Positions 1-11,500 of a stretch of DNA of 35,860 nucleotides are shown in pieces (the stretch's first letter is position 1; every line of letters begins with the position of its first letter). The DNA lies in contig JACQQY010000113.1 in assembly GCA_016206825.1 (NCBI GenBank), positions 1-35,860 on the forward strand. The letters run 5' to 3'. Both the position numbers and the translations under genes were made by a program. The notes below the pieces were generated by a model. It searched no databases. It was not told the origin of the DNA and saw only the letters and a list, made by a program, of their open reading frames with translations. The DNA comes from Candidatus Omnitrophota bacterium (lineage in GTDB: Bacteria > Omnitrophota > Gorgyraeia > 2-02-FULL-51-18).

Positions 1-2428
1 CAAGGCGCACATAGGTTTTGTCAAACTTGCTCCTGACACCAGACAAAGCTTCGGCATTCACAGTTTCCTTTTCATGGAATGACTTTATCGCTTCCTCAAA
101 AAAGCCCGCCTCGGTCTCAAAATCGTTCACGGTCTTAACGGTTTCCGCCGTCACCATTCCCACAAGCCCAAGCTGGCGGATGAGGCTTTGAACGACTTCC
201 AACTTGTCTTTCTCGGTCACGGCGGCTCTCGCCTTCCGCAGTTCCGCAAGCCTACTCTCAACGCGGCTGTAAAGAAGCTGGATCTTGTCTCTTTGTTCTA
301 TGGGCGCTTTGGTAAGTTCCTTAGACTCCGCTTTCTCCTTCGCCTCGCGGAAGATCTTCAAAGCCTCTTCGCCCTTTACTATCTCTTTTCTGATTTGGAC
401 CTCTTTTCCGTCAACAAAGACGGCCGTAACGAGAAAGCTTTCCCCGTTGACATTGAAATGAAATAAAAGTTGGTCTTTTCCAGCGTAAACAACCTCCATG
501 GTGTCCGCCACGGCTCCGCCGAGGAGGTAAGAGCGGGCGGCGAGAGAACTTTCCCCCTCCGCTTCCCCCGCCCCCCGCCCCTCCCACAAGGGGAGGGGAG
601 CAATGGAGGAAGCAATTCCTCCCCCCTTGGGACCAGTTCCTCCCCCCTTGTGGGGGAGGTTAGGAGAGGGGGAACCACTTACCTCCTTATATCTTTTCCC
701 ATACAACTCCCTCGCCCGTGCCACTTCCCTCTGCATTCTCTCATTCTTCTCCGCGTCATTCTCATAAGGCGTCTTTTCAATCGCTTTAAACGCCACCTGG
801 GCGAAGAAATGTGCGGTCATCTCGAGTTTTGTCCGCAGGACTTCTTCCGACTCGGCAAACTTCCGGAAGGACGCCTCGGAGTTGGTGATGAGCGTGAGGT
901 AGGGGCGCTTCGCCTTTTTATTGAAGCGCGGAAGAATGACGATATAAGACGTGTGGTTGCCCTTCAAAAGCTCCGTGATGCCTTTGGAGTGAAAGCCGCC
1001 GGTGACGAGGCAAGCGGTCGTTTGGCCGTTTTCCCTCATCTGCTTGACGGTATTGTTGAGGAGAGCCTCATTCCTCTTCTCGGCGGAGTCGTAGAACCGG
1101 ATGGATTCGGGGATGTCGCGGAAGATGGCTTCCAGCTCTCCCCCCTCCCACCAAAACACGCCATATCTCTTACCCTTCTCCTCCAGAAACTTCTTGAACG
1201 TCTCCAACTTAAACTCATCTCGATGCTGGCGATAATAAGCCAACCCGCCGCTTGAGAGCTTCACTTCGAAAAGATCGCGGATCACCTGCGCCTGGCGGAC
1301 CAACTGGTGGAGCTCGCGCTCCTCCTTGCTGCGGAAAAGCCTCTCACGGATTTTCTCCTCGAGCTGGAGGACCTCGTCCTTTAAAGCATCGATGTCGATG
1401 GATTCATAAAGCGTCATGTAGTCGGTGTAGCGGACAAGATGGGGATAGGCGGAAAGGTCGACGCCTTCCGAACGGGCGAGGTCCAAAAGGTAGGAAGAAA
1501 AAGCGCCTTGGGAAATTTTGCCGAGCTTATATGCGACGCTTTCGGCCACAAGCGTCTCAAGCTTTTCCCGCGGGAGAGCTTTGCTCAAGCTTTCCAAAAG
1601 CGCCTCCCGCTCGCGGTTGGCCTTTTCAAAATCGATTCCTTTCTCCGCCGCAATGGAGCCAAGGAGACTGCCGATGTTCGCATACGACGCGTAAGGAATG
1701 CGGTATTTGTCGGCGAAACCGGAGATGATTTTCCAGCGTTCGCTGAACTTGATCCCGTCGTTGTTATTGGAAACGCCGTTTTGATTAAGCTCCCTCAGCT
1801 CCTCCGAGTAAACGGCCTTCTCAAAACGCTCCAAGGCGGCAAGGAGCTTTTCGATCCGCGAGAAATTCTCCTTTTTCTTCTCCAAATTCCGCTTAAAATC
1901 CCTCAGGTTCTCCTCATAAAGCTCGTTGTCGTCCATCCCGTAGACCGCGACTTTGCCGCTCGTCATCGCGGAGAGAAACTCGCCCGCGGAGAGCTTGCCC
2001 GCCTGCATCAAGTAATTGGCGGTATTCCGTTTCATGTCCTCATAAGGGAAAGCCGCAAGCAAAGACGTGTCGATGGGGCCTTCCATTCCCTCAATGCCGA
2101 TGGTTTTGACGTTGTAATTGGCGATCAGGTTCTCAAGGATATGGACAATGGATTCCTGGGCGTTGAAATTGTCGTGGATGTCTTTGACGTTGATGATGGT
2201 TTCTCTACTGCTGGTTTGGTTGGCTTCTTTCACAAGGCCGATATTCTTAGGGACGGAAAAGGAGCGGAGATCCACCTGCGAGGGGGCGCTTAAATCCACA
2301 ACCCCAAACGCCGCCTCTTGGCACAAAAAGGCCGTCGTCACCGCCAACGAAACAAAACGCAAAACGAAGCGCTTCCGGCTTCGTTGGGTTGTTCGAAGCT
2401 TAAGTTGTAAGCCAACACCGTCTCTCAT
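1..2428 (-). CDS. Predicted secreted Tiki/TraB/ChaN-like protein (3' end outside window)
   Basis: The frame is open for 809 codons from the ATG at 2428 to the left edge with no stop, so the C-terminus is missing. Residues 1-42 look like a Sec signal peptide: a basic stretch (RSRKR, 16-20), a hydrophobic core (22-36) and a likely cleavage after Ala-Phe-Gly at 40-42. The mature part has features of the Tiki superfamily (TraB, ChaN, GumN, EreA folds): an early histidine in KDIHDN (His85), a conserved-looking glutamate in GIEGMEG (Glu113) and a later GX2H motif, GGFH (His480). The first GX2H has lost its glycine. Family members include metal- or haem-binding proteins and hydrolases, so the reaction cannot be named. 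Residues about 586-626 are the translation of a palindromic repeat. After it the protein continues as charged helical sequence. The gene lies 145 bases behind the giant gene on the same strand, possibly co-transcribed. Start chosen for the GAGG-type ribosome site and signal peptide. Family call is moderate; coding call is strong. Confidence 0.85.
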   Translation of the reverse strand, partial: MRDGVGLQLKLRTTQRSRKRFVLRFVSLAVTTAFLCQEAAFGVVDLSAPSQVDLRSFSVPKNIGLVKEANQTSSRETIINVKDIHDNFNAQESIVHILENLIANYNVKTIGIEGMEGPIDTSLLAAFPYEDMKRNTANYLMQAGKLSAGEFLSAMTSGKVAVYGMDDNELYEENLRDFKRNLEKKKENFSRIEKLLAALERFEKAVYSEELRELNQNGVSNNNDGIKFSERWKIISGFADKYRIPYASYANIGSLLGSIAAEKGIDFEKANREREALLESLSKALPREKLETLVAESVAYKLGKISQGAFSSYLLDLARSEGVDLSAYPHLVRYTDYMTLYESIDIDALKDEVLQLEEKIRERLFRSKEERELHQLVRQAQVIRDLFEVKLSSGGLAYYRQHRDEFKLETFKKFLEEKGKRYGVFWWEGGELEAIFRDIPESIRFYDSAEKRNEALLNNTVKQMRENGQTTACLVTGGFHSKGITELLKGNHTSYIVILPRFNKKAKRPYLTLITNSEASFRKFAESEEVLRTKLEMTAHFFAQVAFKAIEKTPYENDAEKNERMQREVARARELYGKRYKEVSGSPSPNLPHKGGGTGPKGGGIASSIAPLPLWEGRGAGEAEGESSLAARSYLLGGAVADTMEVVYAGKDQLLFHFNVNGESFLVTAVFVDGKEVQIRKEIVKGEEALKIFREAKEKAESKELTKAPIEQRDKIQLLYSRVESRLAELRKARAAVTEKDKLEVVQSLIRQLGLVGMVTAETVKTVNDFETEAGFFEEAIKSFHEKETVNAEALSGVRSKFDKTYVRL
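551..673 (-). repeat. Palindromic GC-rich repeat inserted in frame in a coding sequence (copy B)
   Basis: This 123-base element (41 codons) lies inside the secreted-protein gene and keeps the frame. On the minus strand it starts like intergenic copy A. Hairpins pair 578-585 with 591-598 and 639-646 with 652-659. It contains a short direct duplication (around 615-632 and 636-653) absent from copy A. Its translation is Pro/Gly-rich (motifs SPNLPHKGGG and LPLWEGRG), quite unlike the charged helical sequence on either side. This resembles in principle the Rickettsia palindromic elements that insert in reading frames, but it is a different sequence. Confidence 0.85.
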
Positions 2429-2446
2429 GTTACCTCATCCACCTCT
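2429..2446 (-). promoter_or_regulatory. Ribosome binding site of the downstream secreted-protein gene
   Basis: Read on the minus strand, the start codon at 2428 is preceded by AGAGGTGGATGAGGTAAC. Two purine-rich candidates exist: GAGG four bases from the ATG, and AGAGGTGG about ten to thirteen bases away. The outer one has the more usual spacing and abuts the edge of the palindromic repeat. No -10/-35 promoter is evident in the 145-base gap. Confidence 0.55.
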
Positions 2447-2447
2447 T

Positions 2448-2551
2448 TCCCCCTCTCCTAACCTCCCCCACGAGGGGGGAGGAACTAACCCAGAAACCCA
2501 ACCATTCCCAACCACTATTCCCCTCCCTTTATGGGAGGGGCGGGGGGAGGG
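2448..2551 (+). repeat. Palindromic GC-rich repeat, intergenic copy (A)
   Basis: Two GC-rich hairpins lie between the two genes. The first pairs CCTCCCCC (2462-2469) with GGGGGAGG (2475-2482). The second pairs CCCCTCCC (2520-2527) with GGGAGGGG (2533-2540). The outer arms are also complementary (C-rich near 2448-2457, G-rich near 2542-2551), so the whole unit can fold on itself. It shares a stretch of about 38 bases with one mismatch with the copy inside the downstream gene, in opposite orientation. It begins 23 bases after the giant gene's stop. It could act as a transcript-end hairpin, but no T-tract follows on either strand, so I do not call a terminator. Confidence 0.85.
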
Positions 2552-2573
2552 TGATCTACCTCACTAACCCCTA

Positions 2574-5500
2574 TTAATAATGTATATCCTCCTCCGCCGC
2601 TTCTTCAAAGAGTTTGTCGATGTCCCCTTGGACAGTCTTATTCTGCATGGCGAAGGTCACTTTGCCCTGGTGGGAGGCGATCTCTTTTTGGATGCCTTCT
2701 TTCATTAAGGAAACCTTATCACCGAGCATGGCGGGCAGGACTTCCGCCAGCATGGTCTGGATAGCCGCGCGTTGAACAACCACGACCCCCTGCTCCACGG
2801 CAAAGCGGATACCTTCTCGATTCCGGTCGTGGGTGATAAACCTCATATTCTGCGGCGCGATGCCCCTTGCCTTGGTCATGTCGGTTAGGAGGTTATTGAC
2901 TTCGTCTTTGCTTTCCATCTTGGCGCTGCTGACATAGAGGACATTCCGTCCAGCGAGGGTATTTACCCTGTCGGCAATGCGGCTCAGATTATTTGCCATG
3001 TCTTGCGACTGAGACATGCCTTGATCAACCACAATGGCTTTTGGGGTGACGATATCCCCTTTATATTCTTCCCGAATGAGTCGAAGTTGTCTATTGAACT
3101 GATGGATGGCGTCTTTCGCGGCTTGCTGAGTAGGAGCGGTCGTTAATCCACTGTCCAAAGCGGCTGTCGCTTGCGCGATGGAGTGATCAACGACGGCTGT
3201 AAGAACGGCTGTTTCAACTAGAGTTTTTATCGTCTCATCAGCAATACTTTGAATCCGCCCCTCCGCCTCCTTCGTGTTGGTGATTTCACCCGTGCTCAGT
3301 GAGAAGTCAAGCACAACAGGCTTGTCCAATTCCACCATTGCCGCTGTGGCAAGGTCTTTCACTTCAAGAATAGAGATGCTTGCCAACTTACCTGTTGTAG
3401 GATCCACCTGAGAAGTAAACGTCATCATCCCATCGGCAGAAGTCACCTGAATAGCCACTCCCTTTTCCGCAAACCGCCCGGCCAAACCGAGGAAGGAGGA
3501 GGCATCAGCCACAACAACGTCTCCCACCATTTGATTGATCATCTTGAGTGCGCCCTCAACGTTCGTTTGATCAAGTCCGACGAGTATATCCGCCGGCAAA
3601 ATAACCCCCTCTTCTTCAACCGGGGCGGCAAAACCCAAAAGAAGTGTAACGGGTGTCTTAATGGAAACGGTTTCTCCCAAGTCAGTGGCGACCGTTCCTC
3701 CAAAAGTGATGGAGGTTAGGGTCCCATCTGTAACCGAAGAAGTCATCTCAAGGCCGTTAGCCATAACCAATGTGACACCGGTTCTTGTGACGCCTCCCAC
3801 TTCTCTAAGAAGATTCATGATCCCCGCCGCATCCCCGGCGCTTTGGATCTTACTGGCGGCGTTTATCAGCCTGTCCATTCCCACCGTCACCTCTTCACTG
3901 GTTCCTTCAATAGTCACAGGGGCCTTGAACGAAAAGGGCTTACCCGAAGCCGTTACGACACCGCCGGACAACGAGAGAGAAAGCTTTCCTTCCGAGAAAT
4001 TGACTGTGAGCTCAACACTATTTTTTAACAGACCCGTGACAGATACCCCCAACTCCGCCGAAACGGTTTGTAAGAGGTTAAGAGCCTGGGCGGTGTTCTC
4101 GGTCTTAGATGTTTCGACGATAGCCTGCTCTGCCTTTAATCCTGCCTCGTGGGATTTGGCGTGGAGATCACCAATCATCTTCGATTTGGTCGTATCTTTA
4201 GCAGATTTGTCGATCCAATCTCGGATGGCTTCTCGGGTATTCTGGACACTCAAATCCTGTTTTAAGTCCCTGTTCATGAGTTCATTAGCCTCGGCCATGA
4301 GGTGTTTCACCTCCACCGCCTCATGCTGGGCAAGGGCCTCTAGGGCCGCCTCCTTAGAAACTCCTTTCTCAGCCACAAGCCTTTGCGTATCGATCTCGCC
4401 AATATAAACTTTATCCTTCGTTCTCGCCGCATGGCTGAACTCTTCGCCTTTCACAACGACAATTTCCCTGCCATTCACAATCCTCCCGGTGGACTCCACG
4501 CGGCCTTCGGCATAAGCCGTTGCGATCTTCTCATTCATCTCAGCGTGAGTATACTTGTCCCCTCTTGAACCGATGCCTGCCAAAGCTTCTCGTTCCACTT
4601 TCTGCCCAACTCCTTCCACAATCCTCGCCCCCGCTTCTTTCTCAGCCCCTTCCCTTAGCACGGCCCCGGACTTCCACACATAATTTTCAAAGCCGCGGGC
4701 CAGTAACATCACAAAGAGATTACGCGTCGTTGAGCGGATGGCGGCAAAGCCTTTTTGTTCGATCACCTTATTGAAGGCAGCCCTTGCATCTTCGGCGTTC
4801 TTACTCCGCCAAACCTCGCCAAGCTTGTCGGTCACTTCCACGCCTTTTTGGGCGGCAAATTGAACGAGGCTTTCTCTTGAGAATCCTCCTGAGGTGATTT
4901 GTCTCAAATCCGTCAGAGACAATTGGCTTAGGGCTTCATCGGCCACAAAACCGGACAAGGCCGCCAAACTAAGCTCGAGATTGGCCAACTCGCCCAAACT
5001 CATCGTCGAGTTGAAGTGACTCAGGATAAGTTCCTGATTCTGAACGGACAATCCCTCCACTCCCAAGGCGTTCATAAGAACCTTCAGGTCCTCGACAGGC
5101 GTGTTGGCGGCGTTCATTCCTTGCAGTATCTGCATAGCTTCCACAATAGGCCTCATCTGACCCAGCTTCGCCATGGCGGTCTCATGACTATCTTGTTCGG
5201 TGGGTGTATTCACCGCCACCAGCGCCGCATTCACCGCCGCCGGCGAGGCGCTCCAGTTCCAATCCAGGCCCGCCATTACTCTTTCGGCCTTAGCTTCCAT
5301 AGCCTGGACACCGTCAATCTTGTTGTTGTGGCCTTCGAGAGCTTCTCTCACGAAATATTCCAAGCTCCCCTCCACGGCTTTCTCCGAACCTTCAAATTCC
5401 TTCGAACCTGTCTTCAAAATTTGCCTCATATCAGCCAGTTCTTTATTCGTCGCCCTTAGATCGGTGATGTCCAAGAAATGATGAACGTCTGCCTCCGCTC

Positions 5501-8500
5501 TTCGCTGTTGTTTTTCCACAACCACACCGACACGCTTGGCCTGCTGGATCATGGCGGAGGAGGTGTTGACATCTCCGGTAGTGTACAGCACTTTTTTGAA
5601 ATCGCTCCGCATCTTATCTGCCGTTTGAATAAAGCCGTGCTTACCCACCCCAAAGATGTTGGAACCTGTAACCAGTTCCGCAATCACATGCACTTTGCCG
5701 CCGAACTCGGTTTGTTTCTTACCTTTAACCGCTTCGCCAAACTTCCCCGCATAGACGTTCGGGTTGTCGTAAACGACAACTTCCAACACCTTGCCGCTGG
5801 TATTTCCCGCCCTATAGATCGTTACGCCCTTCCCTTTAGAAACTGAAATCTTCCCACCGGTTCCTGCAAACTCCTTGGCGGCCGCATCGGCTTTCTCATG
5901 AGCCATGTCCCGGGTCGTAGCCGCAACCACGACCAGCTCATCAGACTTCCTATCCTTCGTTGCCTGCCGGATAACGTGTTGAGACAAAAACTTCAACATA
6001 GATGCGTGGCCGTCGAAGACGTGCCATTTGCCGGTGTCGTGGAATTTGCTCGTGCCCAGATCGTAAACCGCGGCGTTCATCATCCGGAGCGTCTGCTTAG
6101 CGCCCTCGATGGTTCCGCTCAATGCAACAAAGATGTCCCTGCCTGTCACGGAACCTTTGCTTAAAACGGTAAGAGCATCAAAGATGCCCACTCCCTTGGC
6201 GCTTGAAGTGCTGAATGAATTGTAAGCTCTCTTTATATTTGCGCCGGCACGAAAAGCAGCGGCAATAGCCTTGAAAGGATCTCCCAGGTGAGTCTTCTCC
6301 ATGGTTTGCCCGGCAAGGTCCTTCAAATCCACTCTCCCGCCCTTGCCGGTTGAGATTCCGCCTGCTTGTCCAACCTTGGTCGTAAGAATATCAACGGCTC
6401 GACTGACATAAGTTTTTAACAAGGTCTCTGCCATTTCCCGTCCGCCCAATTGGGTGATGAGCGCCGCGTTCTCTGGGGACAGTATCTTTTGAATCAAATT
6501 CTCAGCGGCGGGCTTATCCATCTGCATTTCCCGATTGGCGTCATATCCAAAAAGCTCTCTGTTTGTCCTGAACAATTCTCTTATTTGTCCCGATGTTTTC
6601 TCCAAAAGCCTGGTAAACGCATTGGCTGTTGGCTTATCGGTTTTATCCAGCTTCGTGTAGGCATCTTGCAGCGCCCCCATTGTCAGACGAGTGGTTTGGA
6701 AAACGGCTTCCGCTTCATCCACGGTAACCAGGGAGAACCCTTCGAGAAGCTTCTCGTTTGTGTGTTTGATTTCTAAAAGCGTTCTTGCGTCCAAGACAAA
6801 AACCCCGCCTTTATCCCCCTTGGCGGACATCTGGCCGGCATTTTCAATCACATGAATCCCGCTCCCATTCTCCATTAAAAATTTCTCAAGGGCGGCGTAG
6901 GTTTTATTGTTGGTATTTGAATCCTTGTTAACGTTCTGAGGGGTATCCATCAAAATCATCAGTTTCGTGGATCCGATGTCTCTGCCTTTCGCTTTCGCAT
7001 AGAGCAAGAACGCCAATTGCAAGGTCCAAATGGGAATAGTCTTTCCACCGCCTGCAGGGACAGCGATCATTAACATTCCACCAGGACCGGAGGCCAAACC
7101 GGCGTTTGAGAGAGCATAAAGCAAGCCGGAAGCCAGGGCCTTACGCTGATCGCCGCCAAGAGGATTTTCACCCTCTTGCCTGCCTCGCTCTATCGCTTGT
7201 CTCATGGCGGAAACGACTTCGCCCAACGGTCCTTGAAGCGCTTTCCCTGTCTCCACGGCCTCCGCAATCTCATTCACCTGATTTTCAACTTCCCTTTCCA
7301 TTTGACGATACTTCTCCGCCTGCCGGCTTACTTTTTCCGGCGTGATGGACTGGGCCAATTCACTGGTGCCTGTTCTGGCAAGTGTTCTCTCGGTAAAGCT
7401 GAAATCCTTCATCGTATTTTCCATAACGGCCGCCCTTCCATCGCGAGAAAGCTTGCTCAAAACATCTCCTGACTTTGCATCCACTCTTGTCTCATAGACC
7501 CTTATGTACAACTTCCCCAATTCAATCTTATAGAGCAGTGTTTCCCTGCCTAACTCTGTTTTCTCAACCTCGGTAAGGTTGGTCTTGCCCAATTCCTTCG
7601 CCTTTGCCTCACCCGCTTGAAGGGCAATTTGATTCATCCTGGCTCCGTCTCCCTGAGTTATATCGCTCAATCGCGCTTGTGCCTCTTGATGAATTCCTTG
7701 AGCGGCCTGCTTGACTAATGGAGATTCTCTCAACCTTTGTTCTCTAAGCGCCCTCCGCTCGGCGATTCCCTGCTGCAGTTTCCCGGCAGGAGACCACGCC
7801 TGCGGCATCATGAAAAGACCGATCCAGCCCAAGGCACCGATTTCAGACTGGGACAGCCCTGCGCCTTCCTCTTTCAAACCCTTCGGCGGGGCGGCATAGG
7901 TCAACAAAGCATGCAGACCCGTCACAAATCCTGCCATTTGAACGTTGCCCACATACCACCATCCACTCGTTAATTGCTTCACCAGGCTCTGCTGGGCTTC
8001 TCTCCCAGCCGTAGGCGATCCTAATATTCTCACCATCGGTCCCATCCAGAGACCTTGCATCGGACCTTGGATCATACCGGTCACCAAAGTATTTAAAGTA
8101 ATCTTCTGTCCGCCCGCCTCAAATCTTCCGGCAACGAGCCATGTCCAGCCTCCTTCCGCCAGAGTAAACAAGGGCGATACCACAATCCACTCCACACCCC
8201 CCCTGGCGCTTGCCATAAAGAGTGGATTGTTAATGGCAAAGCGCTGTATAGAGGTCATAGGAGCAAGCCCCGCCCGCACTCTCATGACATTCAATCTCTC
8301 AAAAGAAATCCCGCCCCCTCTCAAAACACGGTCGAGCTTTCCTGCCTGATTAAAGCTCCAAACCCGATGACCAATGGTTTGAGCATGACTGATGCCGATC
8401 GCAGAACCCCCGTATCCGGCAACCAACCCCCAAACAAAACCCTGCCCAAAGCTTCTCCCAATGTCCACCCAGTTACGAACGTTTCCACGGAGGAAGTAAT

Positions 8501-11500
8501 CGATCGCCACGTTGCCAACACCAACGACTGCCGCGCCTCCGACGTACTGGGCGCCCACCTTGAGTCTCGGAACCCCTGTAGCCAATCCGCTTCCCCATTT
8601 TAACGCCAAACCAAACCCAAATCCCTTCAAGAAAGTATCCCAACCCACCTTTTCAAAAAGCCCCTTGCCTTGAAGAAGATTAGACCCAACCTGCCAGCCA
8701 ATATTCCCGAACGCTCCCAAAAATCCCATCGTGGCATAACCCGTCAACGGATTGGCAAAGACACTCCCAACTCCCTTCGTTCCCAAAAGACCCTTTTCAA
8801 AGCTGAGGATGGTTTTGCCCGTTGCCGTAACCAACTTAAACCCATTCAGAATCCCATTCGCAACGGCGAATCCGCCCTGCAAGGAGGCTCCCCAGAAGCC
8901 GTTGTTAATCGCTCCGCCTATCGCCTGAGCCCAGTTGATTTCCTTGCCCTGATACCAAGACATCCCAACGTTGGTTCCCAGGGAAATGCCGCCCCACAAT
9001 TCTGCCCAAAGCAACGTTGCCGTTCCACCTGTCAAAGCGACACTGACGACAATGCCCGTGATGCCTATAACAGCCTTTGTCTGCAGCCACAAACCGGAAT
9101 CCGTAAAGAGACTCTCGCCCCCTGCCGCATGAAACCACCATTTGTCGTATAAGCTTTGCGCCAAATAAGCTTCCCTGCCGGATTGTACCTCGAAGGATCT
9201 CGTCAATCCCTTTAAGGCGCCGGGAGCGGTTTTCTCCATAGCCACCAGCTTATTGACGAGATCTTCTCCCTTCAAATCCCAGAGACTCGACCGATTCGAC
9301 AAATCTTCAACCACGAAGCGATTGAAACTATCCTGCATGAGATAGTCGCCGGCCGAAGGCAGATCGATCGACGCGACGATCCTCTCCGCTTGATGCTGAA
9401 GCGACAATTCCCGCATGGTCGCTTCGACGGCGTTAAACCTTCCGCTCTCCAACTCGTACGTAAACTGGTCAAACAACGTTTTCATCTGGGTTGACTTGTC
9501 GCCCTTATAGTCGCTTTCCACTTTTTGTCCATAAATTTCATGGGCTTTGGATACGGCGAGAAGCCCCATCTCCCCGCGCCTAATATCCAAAACCTCCGGA
9601 CCCACGCGCTGGATGGATTGCACATCGGTATAAACAAACTGCCCGCTCCCCGTGACTTCCGAATTGCCAACACGCAGAGTCTGAACCTGTTCACCCACAT
9701 CGAATGTCTGATTGGCCAAAGCCGCAAAGCGGCCCTCACGAATCGAAATACTCCCCTCGCCAAAAAATTGCTTGCCGTCTTTGTCTTTTACCACCTGGAT
9801 GGAAAAATCCTCGACCAACCCTTTCTTTTCACCGCCAGGCGCGCCCATCTCCTTCCAGCCCTGGACCCTGTCTCCCATTTCCAGAAGAACGTAACCTCTG
9901 TTATGCAACGCACCGGACTTCAAGAACAACGAATCTTTCCCAAGCTCCACCTCGTTCGTCGTGAGCGTGACCCCTCTCTCCAAATCAAGCTTGCTTCCCT
10001 GAACGTTGAAGAAACCCCCTTGAGTCAACGTAAGCGCTAAAACCCCGGAAACGGTAAATTGCTTGCCGCCTGCGGTGAAGATCATTGGCTTATCGCCCAT
10101 TTCCAACCGGAGTTGAAGCAAACCATCCTCGCCTTTCGCTAAAGCGGCCGTCCGACCAAACAAGACCGCGGTAAGCTTCTGATCGCCCAGTTCCTTCCCA
10201 TCAAACCCAAAAATTTTCGTTAGAGGCTGTTTACCGGTGAGATCCGTGACCTGCTTGGCCAAGAAAGTCCCCTTATCGTCGAACAAACTGGAAGAAACGT
10301 TCCTTGCCTTTCCATCCTTCCCAAAAATGGTATCCGAAACGTTATGGCCGTCGATGACGGACGAAATAGAAACCCCTTTCGATTCGTATGCCAAGCGCAG
10401 GGTCGTGTCAACGGTTCCGGCGTATTCTCTCAAGGTTGATTTCAAAGATTCTATCCCGGAAGCTTGGAGGACGAGATTCTGAAGACCCTGCGCAACAGGA
10501 ACCTTATCCAAATCCAACCGGCTGACGTCCGCCGAAAGCCCGATTTTTTGTCCGTCCTTCAGCAAAGCGGGCATCGAAAAAATGACGACCAGATTCGCAT
10601 CCACGGAAAGAACTCCGTTCCCAAAACCCCAGGAGATCTTCTGGATCCGCTCGCTTTTGTAGCTGTCCAATACCCCATGGGTGAATTCTCCTTTAGGACT
10701 CCACATCCCTTTCATGGCCTGCTTCATCTGCTCGGCAGTCAGATCCTTCCCCAACACGTCGCGGACATCGGAAGCGATGGAAATAGCCGGGTTCGTGTTG
10801 TCTTTTTCAAACATAATGTCCACCGACGCCTGGCGGATCGTCTCACCAACCCTTTGCCCAACAACCATATTCGTGACACCCGCCGGTGTGTAGGACCCTA
10901 CCTTTCCCTTTGAAACTTCCAAGTCCGCGCCCTGCCCTATACCCATAAACTCGGCCCACCAGACTCCCCTCAAAGGACCGCCGGAATAGTTTGCCCTGTG
11001 TCCTTTTAAATCCTGCGCTTCGCCTTGGGTAATCATATAAGTGGTGAATGAATCCTTATTCCCCAGGGTAAACTCCACACTGCCGACACCTGACAGCTTC
11101 AGAAATTTCCCTTCTTCAACCTCAAGCCCTCCAATGGAAACCTCCCCGCCTCCTCTGTGTGCCTCATAGCTGTAGAGCATCGTCGTGCCGGGGATCACGC
11201 GCAGCTTATACCCATCGGTCAAAACATCCGTCAAAGACTGCAGCGCCTCCGATTCGCTTCCGACTCGACCCTGCAGGAAACCGATCAGGGTTCGCGCATT
11301 CTCCTCTGAAATCGGAGCCAAGGCATCCGCTTTTGTCTTAAACAGAACTCTTATAGGCTTGTCGGCTCCAAGAGTTTGATTCACGGCTTTGATGCCCGCT
11401 ATTTCGGCTTCTTTACCCGCCATTACATTGATCACAAAGCTCTTCGTCTCAAATTGAACGCCAAATCCCATGGCGCTGACCTTTTGAGCAGCTTCTTTAT

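Noticed and set aside
379-678. Frameshift or separate gene at the Pro/Gly-rich part of the downstream gene
   Set aside because: The main minus-strand frame stays open through the element with correct codon phase on both sides; the alternate frame is only the repeat read differently.
2315-2330. Lipobox at Cys36 of the downstream protein
   Set aside because: The residue before Cys is Leu, not Gly/Ala/Ser, so lipoprotein processing is unlikely; cleavage after Ala-Phe-Gly fits better.
2520-2540. Rho-independent terminator after the giant gene
   Set aside because: An 8-bp GC hairpin is present but no T-run follows on the minus strand; the hairpin belongs to the palindromic repeat.
4300-4330. HEAVEVKH as a zinc protease HExxH motif
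   Set aside because: The fifth residue is Glu, not His, and no downstream Glu/Asp zinc ligand pattern is evident.
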